A program made the translations under genes and the position numbers. The notes beneath the pieces were generated by a model. That model made no database searches and was not told the origin of the DNA. It saw only the letters and a program-made list of their open reading frames with translations. A DNA stretch of 64,000 nt, taken from NCBI RefSeq assembly GCF_000315625.1, contig NW_005434654.1:362997-426996 (forward strand). Reading direction: 5' to 3'. Each line of letters starts with the position of its first letter. Positions within the stretch are counted from its first letter, which is position 1. Shown here piece after piece: positions 11,372-21,886 of the stretch. The DNA comes from Guillardia theta CCMP2712. Taxonomy: Eukaryota > Cryptophyceae > Pyrenomonadales > Geminigeraceae.

Positions 11372-13328
11372 ATGGCGGCGACGCCGATGAACCCGCCATC
11401 GCAGAACCAGGTATGCAGGAGGCGCCATCATGTCAATGCTCTCTTTCCTGCTTCTCATCAGTTTGATCTCTCCTGATCATGCTCCCCTTGTTGTCTATCT
11501 CTTCTTCTCCTCAGATGTAATTCATGAAATCACTGCTGTGTCAAGCTCTTGTCGTGTGTTTGGGTCGCACACCGTCACTTTGGGCTTTGAGCGTCACAGA
11601 ATTGCTTGTCTTTGCCGGCAATCATTTATCCCTTATGATTTCCCTGTCAAATTCTAAATCATGTTGTCCAACCTGTGTCCTGTGCTACACGAACTCGATG
11701 TTTTGCTTTACTTGCAGTCATCATATTCGGGAATCCTCCACGTTGCTTGTGTACACCAGTTCTGTTCCACTGATTTCATTTTTTTCTTCGTGTTTGAATG
11801 TTGTCCATATGATTCGATCTCGACCACTAATGTCTGACGTTTGGTCCCTCGACAGTTCTTCGGAGCGCTGGCAGTGGCAGCTCTCGTCTTGGTTTGCACT
11901 GCGGTGGTCATGACGGAGAGACCTGTCTGGATGGTTGGACAGGTGAGAGACAAAAAGCACAAAGCGTCCATAAAGCATCTCCACATTCTCTCAAGACGGA
12001 GTCTCATTGCCTTGACACCGTCTACAGGAACCGCCTCTCGGAATTCTGCGTCCATTTACTGCGCCCGCGCCCAGCGAGCCTGTTTACACTGCGGAGCAGC
12101 TGAGGGAGATGGCAACGCAGGGTAAGATGAGACTTGTGCTCGTCTGTGTTCGTTGTATTGATGCAATGTGATGAAACGTAGGTTTGAGCCCATCTGCTGC
12201 CCAAAAATCCATCAAGCTGCAAAGCCTTGCTGAGCACGAAAGGTGCCTTGCAAGGAGCAAGTGTGATACCACCTGCCGCTAATCCATTCTTGTCCTGTCT
12301 AGTGATGAGAAAGAGGCGATTGAGGAAGCTGAGGAGAAGGCATCTGCCGCTGCCTCGCAGAAGGAAGCCAAGTTCGCGCACGGTGACGATGAGTACGCGG
12401 AAGTAGAGAACGCGCCAGGACCTCTGTGAGAGATCTTAATCTGCATGTATGTGGACACTTATGCTGATGTCAGGTACCCCCCTACACATGGAGGACAAGA
12501 CTTGGATGTCCTTCAGTTTGGTGACTACCCCGCGGACTACGGCTCTCACACCTCCGCGCGACTCCAGAAGCAGGACACCATTGTACCTGTGAACATGGTG
12601 CAAATGTCGATGTGAGTTGGATTGTACCAGTGCATGCTGCCTGCTGTCTGATCTTGAGTGGATTGGTGTTACTTTACTTCCTGCCCCTTGAGCAACGAGT
12701 TCCTGTGCTCCTGTACAAATCCTCACTTGAAAACGGGGCATCCAACCTTGGCTGACGCTACCATGTCAGGTACCCAGTCATCGGGCCAGCAGGAATGCAA
12801 GATGCAGCTGGTATGAGCGATCATGAGACAGGGACACCTGGAAAGCCCATCACCGCAAACCTCTTGTTCGGTGAGTCTCGCGACTACCATGGGTCAAGGA
12901 TTAACTTCATTTTGCAGGCAAGACGTTGCGAACGAATGGCTTGGGGGATGGGGTTTACGTTGAAACCGTTGCTGGAGGCTTAGGAGCAAACTCAGAGCCG
13001 CCCATTGACCGCATGTTCGATCAATTAACGTCAGACAAGGGCGAGGAGGACGATGGAACACTCTCAACAGTGCTTCTCTGGTCGGCAGTGTTGATGGTGC
13101 TCATTGGAGGCATCGTTCTGATAGGATACAACTTGCTTCCTGCAGGATCATTTTCACGTGCTTGGAGGGGGTAAGATTTCATGCTGCATGCTGCCTCCTA
13201 TTCTGACATATCAACGCAGGGATGATGGTTTAGATCCCGACAACGTGGAGGCGGGCAAGTGGACAAGAGCGACCTACGACCCTCCCGTTCAAGGGTTAGG
13301 GTACACTACACCCATGCGAAGCATGTAG
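11372..13328 (+). CDS. Protein with two transmembrane helices, function unknown
   Basis: Nine exons join in frame: 11372-11410, 11856-11942, 12028-12121, 12182-12242, 12303-12425, 12474-12611, 12770-12870, 12918-13170 and 13220-13328. They total 1005 nt, or 334 residues. The first helix (FFGALAVAALVLVCTAVVM) lies close to the N-terminus. A long polar segment follows, with an acidic Ala/Glu-rich coil (EAIEEAEEKASAAASQKEAK) and Tyr/Pro-rich stretches. The second helix is near the C-terminus (LLWSAVLMVLIGGIVLIGY), ending in GYTTPMRSM. The 61-nt exon at 12182-12242 is needed to keep the frame, which supports the model. I recognise no family. A photosynthetic or endomembrane role is possible but unsupported. 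Confidence 0.75.
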
Positions 13329-13656
13329 AGGTCTCAGCTATCAGCGCACGGTGAGGTCTGAAAGGCCTCTCGTGCTCTCTGAGATGCAGACTTTGCTCGC
13401 TGGCTGGTGTTGCTTGTCAGATTCTGCTGGGTTACAAGGCTGATCGCCGTCATTGTATATTTATTGCCCGGATCGAGGGGTGGTGATTACTCGAATCGTT
13501 GCTGTGGAAACGTTTTCGGAGGAAGAATTGTTTGAATTGGCCACTTACGTGACATGTCGTCGTGTTCGCAAAACTTTCTTTAAAGTACTTGGTAAACTTG
13601 AAAAGAATGCATCGTGAGATCAACAAATACGCGTGTGTTAAATTTTTAATCAATGA
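13329..13656. other. Intergenic region between convergent genes
   Basis: About 330 nt between the stops of the two-TM gene (+) and the SAC3-family gene (-). It is moderately AT-rich and holds nothing recognisable. Confidence 0.5.
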
Positions 13657-15811
13657 TTACGAAACCTTGAAGCTCTTCAACGAATCCTGATTGTACGTTC
13701 AAAAAGCAACACAGCTCCACAGAAGGCGGCTAACCTTGGTGAGTACAAGCCTCTTATCGTCGGACATAACCACCCCCCTCTCTCTCAGGAAGCGAAAGCA
13801 TTGTTTACGCTGTCACATCAGGTATGAGCTGCCGACATACTCTCTCACTAGAGTTAAATTGGCAAGTACCTTCTCGAAGCACAACATGTGCTTCAGGTCG
13901 TCAAGATGTATGTCGGGCTGCTAAGGGTGAGATTTCACACATTAACTCATCCGTGCGACACCTGGCATGCCTTGATATAAGTCTGCAAGGCCGTTTCCCG
14001 GACTCGGTCCTGAGGTCAAGCATCGTCATGTCGAGCAAGTTAAAGCACAAAGGAAAGTGAAAAACTCACAACGAAAAAATCGATCACATGCCCAGCCATC
14101 TTGGGAGCATTTGCATACAGACGGAAAAAAGTAGAAAAATCTCTGTCGAGCATTCAGCAGGGAAGTAGAAATGTAGGATCCAGGGCAACCTAGCCATTAG
14201 CGACTTCCCTACTGAGATGGCAAAATGGATGTCTGAGTCCGACCTGATCGAGCAAGTAAGCATACAGAATGCCTTAAAGAACAAGACCTACCTTTGTTCA
14301 GGAGAAATTCTACATAATTCACAAGAGATGTTTTCAAGGAGGTCTTTTTCTAATCTCATTCCATGTAGCATCCTGTCCCATCGCCATAAGTGCTCGCTCC
14401 CGCAGATCACATTATTGTTGATCTCACCGATATGCAATGAACTCGTTCGTGAAAGGACTCCAAGTCTCGCCTGAACATACAAACGGTTGATGAGATGTCG
14501 CTCTGCTAGCACCATCGAATTCACCATGCAAGATAGCACTATGGTACAATGATGATAGTGATGACAGGCATCTTGTGAACTCCGCTGCACTACGGTCAGC
14601 GCCTGATGAAGTTTTTGGGTTCAGGAGTCATTTCACCGAGATCGGCTCTTTCAAGAGCAATACGAATGTGTGTTTCTGAAGAGAACAGGAAGTGAAATGC
14701 AGCGCACTATCCGTAGGTGGACAAAACATACCATAAGCATCACAAGCTATCGTCCCCTCAATTCCTTGTAGTTTGCAATCCTAGAGCACAGAAATAAGAT
14801 CTTGGCCAACACTCTGGTGCATTGTACTTGTTGGATTGCCATGAGCTGTTCTGTCGCATGTGGAAAATCCTGCGAGACAGCTTGTTATTTTCATTCTCCA
14901 CCTGAAAAATTCCGAGTGACCCGCACCTGGTTTTCAATCCACTTTTTCTTCACCAATCTATGGAGGTCGTCAAACCACCACACGACCCGAATCGAATCAG
15001 ACGCACTTCAGCGCTTCCACCAAGATGTGCTGGGGACGAATCGTGCTGGGGTCGGGGACGAAGTGGAGTCGCAGGTACGGCCTTGGTGCAATAAGTACAA
15101 GATGGGATGACGAAACTAGGCTCACCGCTCGAGCTCTTTGGAGGTTCCTTTGATTGAGCCTGGAACAACAACATCACCTGGTCGAGACTTCTTGAATGTT
15201 CATTACCGGCCTTTGCTCCTCCTGTGCCGAGCTGTAGCTTCGGTGCGTTGTACGCACCCCCTGGTCTCAGGGTCAGAACTCGGGGAGTACGAGGATGAAG
15301 GAGCGCTACCCGCACCCTTCAACGAGACCAAGCGCTTCCCGCCATTGTCGCTCGAGAATCGCTGATCTCTATCGTCCAATGCTGGCGGTTCCAACCCGAT
15401 TCAACACCAAATGCGCTCAAATCGCATCTCACCTTCAGCCGACAAGTCCACCCCGGTCGTTGAGACAGCGCTCGACGTCAACTTCACAACACCAGAACGA
15501 GGCTGTACCTAGGATCTCGTCAGACAACGCGCGATCCACAAACATCAAACCGCTGCGCTCGCTGTCGAGTTCAATTTCAGAATCTTCCTCTCGACAGAGA
15601 GGTCAGTCGAGGGGGACCGCTTCGCCGGAATCTGCATCAGGAACATGCATCAGTCATCAGCTTTCGTTCAAAACTCTGCTCATCTGCATCGATCGTTCTG
15701 AATATCTATCTATACCTGACAGGTCCCCCCTGTCTTCCCAAAGACTCTGGCTCGTAGGTTCTCTGCTACCTGCCCGTCTACCTCTGCAGACCTGGCTGCA
15801 AGGTTGTTCAT
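13657..15811 (-). CDS. SAC3/GANP domain protein of the LENG8/Thp3 type
   Basis: This group links transcription elongation, splicing or mRNA export through a SAC3 helical domain. No long ORF exists, but about twelve short exons read together on the minus strand reproduce the family: GTSKELERPYLRLHFVPDPS and TIRPQHILVEAL (about 15000-15130), KLVKKKWIENQ (about 14930-14955) and DFPHATEQLMAIQQ (14830-14871). Next come DCKLQGIEGTIACDAYETHI (about 14680-14785), then RIALERADLG, FTNEFIAYR (about 14430-14460), FRLYANAPKMAGHVIDFF (about 14085-14150) and DRVRETALQTYIKACQ. The end is FRFLRERGVVMSDDKRLVL, then a last exon stopping at 13657. The proposed start at 15811 begins MNNLAARSAEVDGQVAENL; the N-terminal half is low-complexity and its splicing, especially 15130-15300, is unresolved. 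Human LENG8 has the same order of blocks. Confidence 0.82.
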
Positions 15812-16330
15812 GTCTGCTTCTGAGCGACTGACTCACTGACTAGCCAGTAGTCGATCTATCAATCTCACTTGACTCTCGTCCTCCTCCTCGCCTCCGTCCC
15901 TCTCCTCCATCGTCCCTCCATCCACTCACCGCTGTTGCCATGCGGCCAACCCTGGCCCAACCCCCGACTATCATACTACCTACCCTACCTGTCGGATCTA
16001 CACATGACTACCCCTGTCATATCCATGGGTTGTGTAACCAAAGAACCCCTGCTCACATGAAATGTGCCTACCCCACCCCCTCAATGGATGTGATCTTCCC
16101 CTTCTAGGAGCAGGTTTTGAATCTGTCAACTTGACCCCCTAACTTTCCCCTAACTTCACCAAAAATGACCAGGTACAGGAGTACCCCTACCCCCTCTTTG
16201 ACGAAAATTCGATTCAATTCGGTCAAAACCGAGAAAGCGAGGAATTAAATCGAATTAGCCGATTTCAATCGGTTTCGATCAAACCTCGCTTTCTAAAAAA
16301 AGCCGCTCGTGCGATTGCAAGTCACTCGCG
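15812..16330. promoter_or_regulatory. Divergent promoter region with CCCCTACC-type repeats
   Basis: About 520 nt lie between the SAC3-family start (-) and the RPS23 start (+). The interval 15940-16200 is C/T-rich with repeated CCTACC words, including the motif tacccctaccccctc near 16182, also present near 38354. No gene was found. It probably carries promoters for both neighbours. Confidence 0.45.
16207..16294. promoter_or_regulatory. Nested inverted repeats upstream of RPS23
   Basis: AGAAAGCGAGG at 16232-16242 is the exact reverse complement of CCTCGCTTTCT at 16284-16294. A second pair, ATTCGATT at 16207-16214 and AATCGAAT at 16248-16255, overlaps it. The elements end 36 nt before the proposed start codon of the ribosomal protein gene, so they may lie in its core promoter or 5' UTR. 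Confidence 0.6.
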
Positions 16331-17552
16331 ATGGGTGAGACGCCGCGTGCTCGATGAATATGCTGCCTGCGGCATGCTCCCCCTGCTCCCTCCCTCCTTC
16401 TCCCTGATCCATGTCCCTCTCGTGCTCTCTGTCCTCTGTTCTGCTTCGTTTCTCTCCTCGCACCCCTTCTCCGTGAGGACAGACGTTCCAGCTGCGCCAT
16501 GCATGGGAAATGTTTGCCTTGGATTTTCTTGTGCTGCAGTTGATCTTTCAATGCCTTATTCACTGCGATATGGTCTTCTTTCATTATCAATCCTACAACG
16601 CTATCAAATGCACATGTAGCTGTCATCTTTGATCGCCTAAACGATGTCTTGTTGCCTTGTTCACATGTAATGCGACATCGTCGAGGCTCTCAAAGCCATC
16701 TGTCTTGCCAGTGACTGGCCGAACCACGTTCCAGGACGAAAGTGGTTTTATCATGTGTAGCTTGCTCTGAATTTTACCTGGTTGGAGAATGCGATGTCCC
16801 GATACTAGAACGCAAGCATTGTCTCTGTTGCAGGATCAAAGGGTGTGCGGGAATGTTTAAGAAATGGAACAAATCTTCACTGCACGTGTTGCTTGTCTGC
16901 ATTCATTTATTTCATCTGTGTTCCACTATGTTGCAGTAGAAGAATGTTCTGGGTGGTTTCATTTTTTTGCGGTTGATGTTCTCGGTTTGACTCACCTATC
17001 CCCACCTATCCCTACCTGGTTGTGCTTCGTCTTTGTGCTTGTGTTTGCTCGCTCGTAGTATCACTGACATGCAGGCAGGTAAGCCCCACGGTCTTCGCAC
17101 TGGTCGTAAGTTGCGCCTCGTGCGCCGTATCAACAACTGGGCGGACAAGGGATACAAACGCGCACATTTGGGCAAGGAATGGGCCAAGCCCTTTGCCGGA
17201 TGCTCCCACGCGAAGGGAATCGTTCTCGAGAAGATGTGAGATGCGATTGACTTCTGAGTTGCTCTTGTCTGACTCTGTTTGCAGTGGTATCGAGTCCAAG
17301 CAGCCTAACTCTGCCGTTCGTAAGTGCGTTCGTGTGCAGCTCATCAAGAACGGTAAGAAGATTGCCGCCTTCGTTCCCAACGATGGTTGCTTGAACTTCA
17401 TCGACGAGAACGACGAGGTTCTCGTTGCCGGGTTCGGTCGCAGTGGACACGCTAAGGGAGATATTCCCGGTGTTCGTTTCAAGATTGTGAAGGTGTCTGG
17501 TGTTGCACTTCTTGCGTTGTTCAAGGAGAAGAAGGAGAAGCCTCGTTCTTAA
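16331..17552 (+). CDS. RPS23: 40S ribosomal protein S23 (uS12)
   Basis: uS12 sits at the decoding centre of the small ribosomal subunit. Exons 16331-16334, 17079-17235 and 17285-17552 join to 142 residues, against 143 in most eukaryotes. The first exon is only ATGG followed by a GTGAGA donor, with a 744-nt intron, giving the standard [10 protein letters not shown] start. Without it, an ATG at 17069 would add two residues. Conserved stretches include [40 protein letters not shown] and [20 protein letters not shown], ending KEKKEKPRS. The decoding-loop proline in KQPNSAVRK is kept. No organelle leader is seen, so this is the cytosolic form. The long first intron with an adjacent inverted repeat could be regulatory. 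Confidence 0.97.
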
Positions 17553-17726
17553 ATCATGAAATATTTCAACTTTAGGAATAAAAAGCGAAAAGTGTACTTG
17601 TGTAGTGTGTTAAAGAAGAGATCATCTCACCGTCCAAAGTCTATCACGTCATATTTTCCAGCAACTAATTTGGCATGCAACATGTACACAGCAATTCGTC
17701 AAGCAATTCTTGAACTCACGCTGAGT

Positions 17727-19313
17727 TCACCGAACGTACGCCACAGCCAGAGGTTTCGTCGACACCCACTCTTTCTGTCTGAATGGATCGCTTGCTTTCT
17801 TGGCTGGTTTCTTCACAACGAGGGGCTTAAGCGTTCCCAGCAGCTCGGGGCACAGCTTTCGTAGTTCATCGACATTCCCTCCCCCGGTTTCTAAGGCGCG
17901 AATCGCTATCTTTCCCTTGCTTCCAACGCCACAATCTGCGAAGTAGATCGATCGGAGCGGCGATTCCGGCATAATTCCACTGAGCAGGAGTAGGACGCCT
18001 TCCATACCAATGGGATTGCCGTTAAGGTTCAAGTCCAGAAGGCTTGTGTTCATGGACAGCGTCCGTGCGAAGAACTCACAAGCGTCAAGCCCTACATCGT
18101 TCTTAGACAGATCGAGTTTCGTAACGCTGCACCCTGCACGCAGAGCAAGAGCTAGAGCCTTCGCTCCTGCTGAACCGAATCTGTTCCAGGCAAGACGAAT
18201 AGCTTTTATAGACTTGCTGCTCTGCAGCAACTTCACCAGCGCATCACCATTGCGGAGGCTGTTCCACGTAAGGTCGAGCTCCTCGAGCGAAATGATGGTT
18301 GCCAGCGCTTCGAACAGGCCGGAAGCTGCATGGTCGCTGATGGCATTCGATCTCAACCCTAGAACTCTCACAGTCTCATTGCCCGACAGACACGAAGAAA
18401 GAAGTTGAGCTCCCTTGTCCTCCAGCTTGCACTCACTCAAATCTAGCACCTCGATGCAGCACTCCTTCGAAGTCAGGCAGCAGGACAGATGCTGAACGGC
18501 TTCTCCAAGGTTGTTGGAGCTCAAGTATAGCTCTCTGACACTCTTCGATTGCGCAATCGCCTTGGACATGGCAGTCAAGCCTTCCAACCCGATGTTGTTG
18601 TCCTCCAGGTGCAGCACCTCCAGGCTTGTGTTGGCCCGCACGAAGGAGGCGAGAGCGACGCACCCACGGTTCCCCATCCCCCGACTTTTCAAATCGATCC
18701 TGTGGAGGGAGCTCAAGTTTTGCACTAACTTTGTGATGGGAGCTGTCCTCATTGAGTAACAGGTTGACAAATACTCCTCGATGGCTCGGGTGCGAACCGA
18801 CCCTTCGTTGTCCACTGCGTCCTGAATGCAGCCAGGTTCAGCGTCACTGCAGAAACTGCAAAAGCTTCCTTCCAGTCGTCTGGTGGAAACATCTAGGGAT
18901 GATGTCGTGGAGTGATGTCTGTCAGGGAGTTTGTCCAACTTGAAAACAGGAACGTCCGCTCTGTTCGTAACAACCTTCAGGCGCAGATGCTGGTTCTTGT
19001 CGAAGCCAGCCGGGCTTCTTGGGGCGATCTTGACAAAGTCAACCTCGTACATGGCTTCATCGAAATCGAAAATGTTCTCCGAGCCCGCGATGCTCTCTGT
19101 ACTTCTCCTCACCGAATCCCTCCCTGTATTCGCAAGCCTGTCCAACAAAAACTCCTCGTGGTTGTCTAGGGGAGGCAACAGCTGCAGAGGAAAGCTTTCC
19201 TCTGAAGCAACTATTCTTACACAGTCATTGTCTTCCGTCATCAGCTCAAATGGCTCCCATGATCCCCTGCCGGGCTGCTGCATCGCTCCCTCTCCCTGCC
19301 CCTCCTCTCCCAT
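17727..19313 (-). CDS. Leucine-rich-repeat protein of the ribonuclease-inhibitor type
   Basis: Single exon of 528 residues, unusual in this intron-rich window. The first 200 residues lack repeats and are acidic and Ser-rich. From about residue 205 there are eight or so RI-type repeats with the pattern LxxLxLxxNxIxxxG, for example LEVLHLEDNNIGLEGLTAM, LEELDLTWNSLRNGDALVKL and VTKLDLSKNDVGLDACEFF. The Lys-rich tail (KPLVVKKPAKKASDPF) is short. Such repeats form a horseshoe used for protein binding; no kinase, NACHT or F-box part is present. The binding partner is unknown. RPS23 converges on it with about 170 nt between stops. Confidence 0.88.
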   Translation of the reverse strand: MGEEGQGEGAMQQPGRGSWEPFELMTEDNDCVRIVASEESFPLQLLPPLDNHEEFLLDRLANTGRDSVRRSTESIAGSENIFDFDEAMYEVDFVKIAPRSPAGFDKNQHLRLKVVTNRADVPVFKLDKLPDRHHSTTSSLDVSTRRLEGSFCSFCSDAEPGCIQDAVDNEGSVRTRAIEEYLSTCYSMRTAPITKLVQNLSSLHRIDLKSRGMGNRGCVALASFVRANTSLEVLHLEDNNIGLEGLTAMSKAIAQSKSVRELYLSSNNLGEAVQHLSCCLTSKECCIEVLDLSECKLEDKGAQLLSSCLSGNETVRVLGLRSNAISDHAASGLFEALATIISLEELDLTWNSLRNGDALVKLLQSSKSIKAIRLAWNRFGSAGAKALALALRAGCSVTKLDLSKNDVGLDACEFFARTLSMNTSLLDLNLNGNPIGMEGVLLLLSGIMPESPLRSIYFADCGVGSKGKIAIRALETGGGNVDELRKLCPELLGTLKPLVVKKPAKKASDPFRQKEWVSTKPLAVAYVR

Positions 19314-19479
19314 TTTTGACGAGGTTTACAACGCCAACGGCACGCCACCCCCTTTCGGAGCAACCCACCCACCCCGAACCTGCTACTTCCCCCTTTTTCA
19401 GACCATTTTTAGCTGTAAATCACCCGTACACCAAGTACCCTACCCTACGATGGTTGCTAGGAGGTAAGGACTATTCACA

Positions 19480-20050
19480 CTCTTTAGGAGCCCCGAGTGA
19501 CAGCAGAGTCAGTCACTGAGTCAGGACGGTCGGTCCGATGGTCGGACAGCCGACTTGTGACCTGACCATGACTCATCATTCAGCTCATGGTGGTCACATG
19601 AGTTGCAGCTTCACGCCGTGATTGACGGCGGCCGGTCATCCGAGCCGGGGCGTGGGACTCAGGGCCCCGATGAGTCAGCCGGGGCGTCGGACAGTGACCC
19701 GCCGCATGCCGCAGCCCGGCGCTGAGCCTCACTGCGACGGTCTGCCCGGCCGGGCCCAGCGACTCAGTCTGAGTCAGACTCACAGAGTCAGTGAGAATTC
19801 CGGGCCCGGGGGTCCCGGACACGGGCCGTGCCAGGACGGCCAAGTTGGCCCCCCCCGGACTCAGTGAGGGCCGAGCGGCCCCGGGCCGCCGCCGATCACC
19901 GGGACGCCGACGCCGCGGCACGCCGGTGCCCGGCCGGCCCGGCCGCCTCTCGGTGACTGGCGGGCCTGAGACTCTCACCGTTCTCGGACGGCTGCACTGC
20001 CCGCATCCGAGTCAAGTTTTTGACAGGCGGGTCAAATCACTGGGACCCTC
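19480..20050. repeat. GC-rich repetitive region with GAGTCAGT/GGCCGGGG words
   Basis: Roughly 570 nt of very GC-rich DNA carry many GAGTCA/TGACTC words (19500-19530 and 19760-19795) and GGCCCGG/CCGGGCC palindromes (19620-19960). Open frames on both strands here come from the lack of A/T and are not genes. Similar blocks lie at 48180-48400, 55930-56010 and 63660-64000. The region precedes the start of the four-domain channel. Confidence 0.7.
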
Positions 20051-20055
20051 CTGCC

Positions 20056-21836
20056 ATGTCCGGGCAAGTGACATGGATGGAGAAGAGGAGGAGGAGGAGG
20101 AGAAGGAAGAAGGATAGAGGAGGGGAGAGCTTTAGGGTATCCACCCATGACGAGGACATGGTGGGAGATGATAGTTCCAGTGTGCGATCAGTTCAATCTC
20201 TGGCGGGGGTGGCTGGACCGGACGTGGTACCATCCCTACTAGCAGGGGGTGGCCATGGGCTGGACCTGTCAAGGTTCGACAAGGACCGTCTTCGTCTCTC
20301 TCGACATTTTGAAAGGGAGGCATCCAAGAGAGCATACGCTGTTTGGATCAGCGATTCCGAGCGGAGCACGTATGACAACAACCCGATGATTCTTACTCTC
20401 AGCGAGCCCGCGATCCATGGCGGAGAGAGCTTTCTAGTGCTCTTCCCACGGAAAAAGACAGATTTCCAGGAGATCCGCAGGACTGTTCTCGAGTTTGTCT
20501 TGCTGACGCCAGTCGTCAACGACAAGATGAAACTGAAAGATTTGGCGAATTTCTTCATTTCAGAATTCTGTGCTGAGATCCGGGGGGAACGCGACAAGAT
20601 CCGCTTGAAGGACATCAGCTCTGACGCGAGTAGGATCACGCTGATACTAGAAGAAGATGTTTGTCCCTCGCGAGATTTGTCACAGGTCATCATGAGGTTC
20701 AGAAATCAGATCGGGAGCCCCTTCTCTCAGCTCAACGACAAGATGTTGCTGAGTAAGATCATGGGTATCAACTTCCCCAAGGAGAAACTTTCCGCTGCGG
20801 CGAGAAGGAGGCAGAAGAATCAGCTCACAGGCGATAGAGCGCAGCAGGACATGTCTTCGAGGATGTTGAGATTGAGCTTGCGAGATGTCACGTATGTGCA
20901 CGACAGCGATGATCTGCATGTTGATGTTGCGACCGCAAGCAAGTTCGGGAACATTCTCGTGAAATTCCAGAGCGAGTCGGAAAAGCGTCAGTTCCTCGTC
21001 GCGTTTGAAGGAGCGTACGAGCCAAAGGACGAGTCGAAGCCTGCCGAAGATGTCCTGGAGGACCGCTCTGAGCTGGAACCGTCGCTCCTGCCAAGAAAGC
21101 TGCTGCTGGCCGAAGAGCTGGAGGATTACTTCAAGAGCAGTGCTTCTCAGGTAGACTTCACGACGCTGCAGCACTTGGAGCATGTCGGGAGGAGGCAGTG
21201 GGCGACGAAGTCTCGGACGATGTACAACAATCCACACGAGATCATATCCAAGACCCGTTTGCTCTCTACGAACGAGCTAGGCCTCGTGGGGAACTTTGAA
21301 ATCGAAGGGAAGGAGGAGGAGGAGGAGGAGCAAGACGATATCGAGCTGGGAGATTTGCATGCGTTGCCTGCGGAGTCGGAGCCGATTGTTGGAGAAGGAG
21401 CAGGACATGAAGGGAAGGGACAAGACGCGGGGGACGACGGGGAGACGCTGGAAGAGGAGGCGATGATGGAGGTACTTCAGGATGAGGAGGAAGGACGGAG
21501 GACCCTTGTTAGGAGGGAGGAAGACCTGAGGTCTCAGACTCTCAGATGGATGTCTGAACGAGCCATGCAGAAGGAGTGGTTGGAGATCCGACCGATCCCC
21601 TTGTCTCAGTACTGTGACTGGGGCTTCTGGTTCCTGGCAGCGGACAGGAACTTTCAAGATCTGGAGGAGAGGTCCCTGTTTCTCTTCAGCAAGCGGAACC
21701 CAGTCCGCCTCCTCTGTCTCCATCTCATCCGCTCTCGCTTCTGGCTCGCACTAGTGCCTGTGGTGGTCTTGGCCAACGTCGCCTTGCTCGCTGCTGGGGA
21801 TCCCCTCGACAACCCCGACCTGATCCCTGTGAGTTA

Positions 21837-21886
<50 letters not shown>

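Noticed and set aside
15295-15831. 178-codon + strand ORF
   Set aside because: It lies antisense to the N-terminal exons of the SAC3-family gene, which are supported by splice sites and frame.
19580-20117. Overlapping ORFs in the GC-rich block
   Set aside because: Open on both strands through lack of A/T; Pro/Arg/Gly-rich products with no family features.
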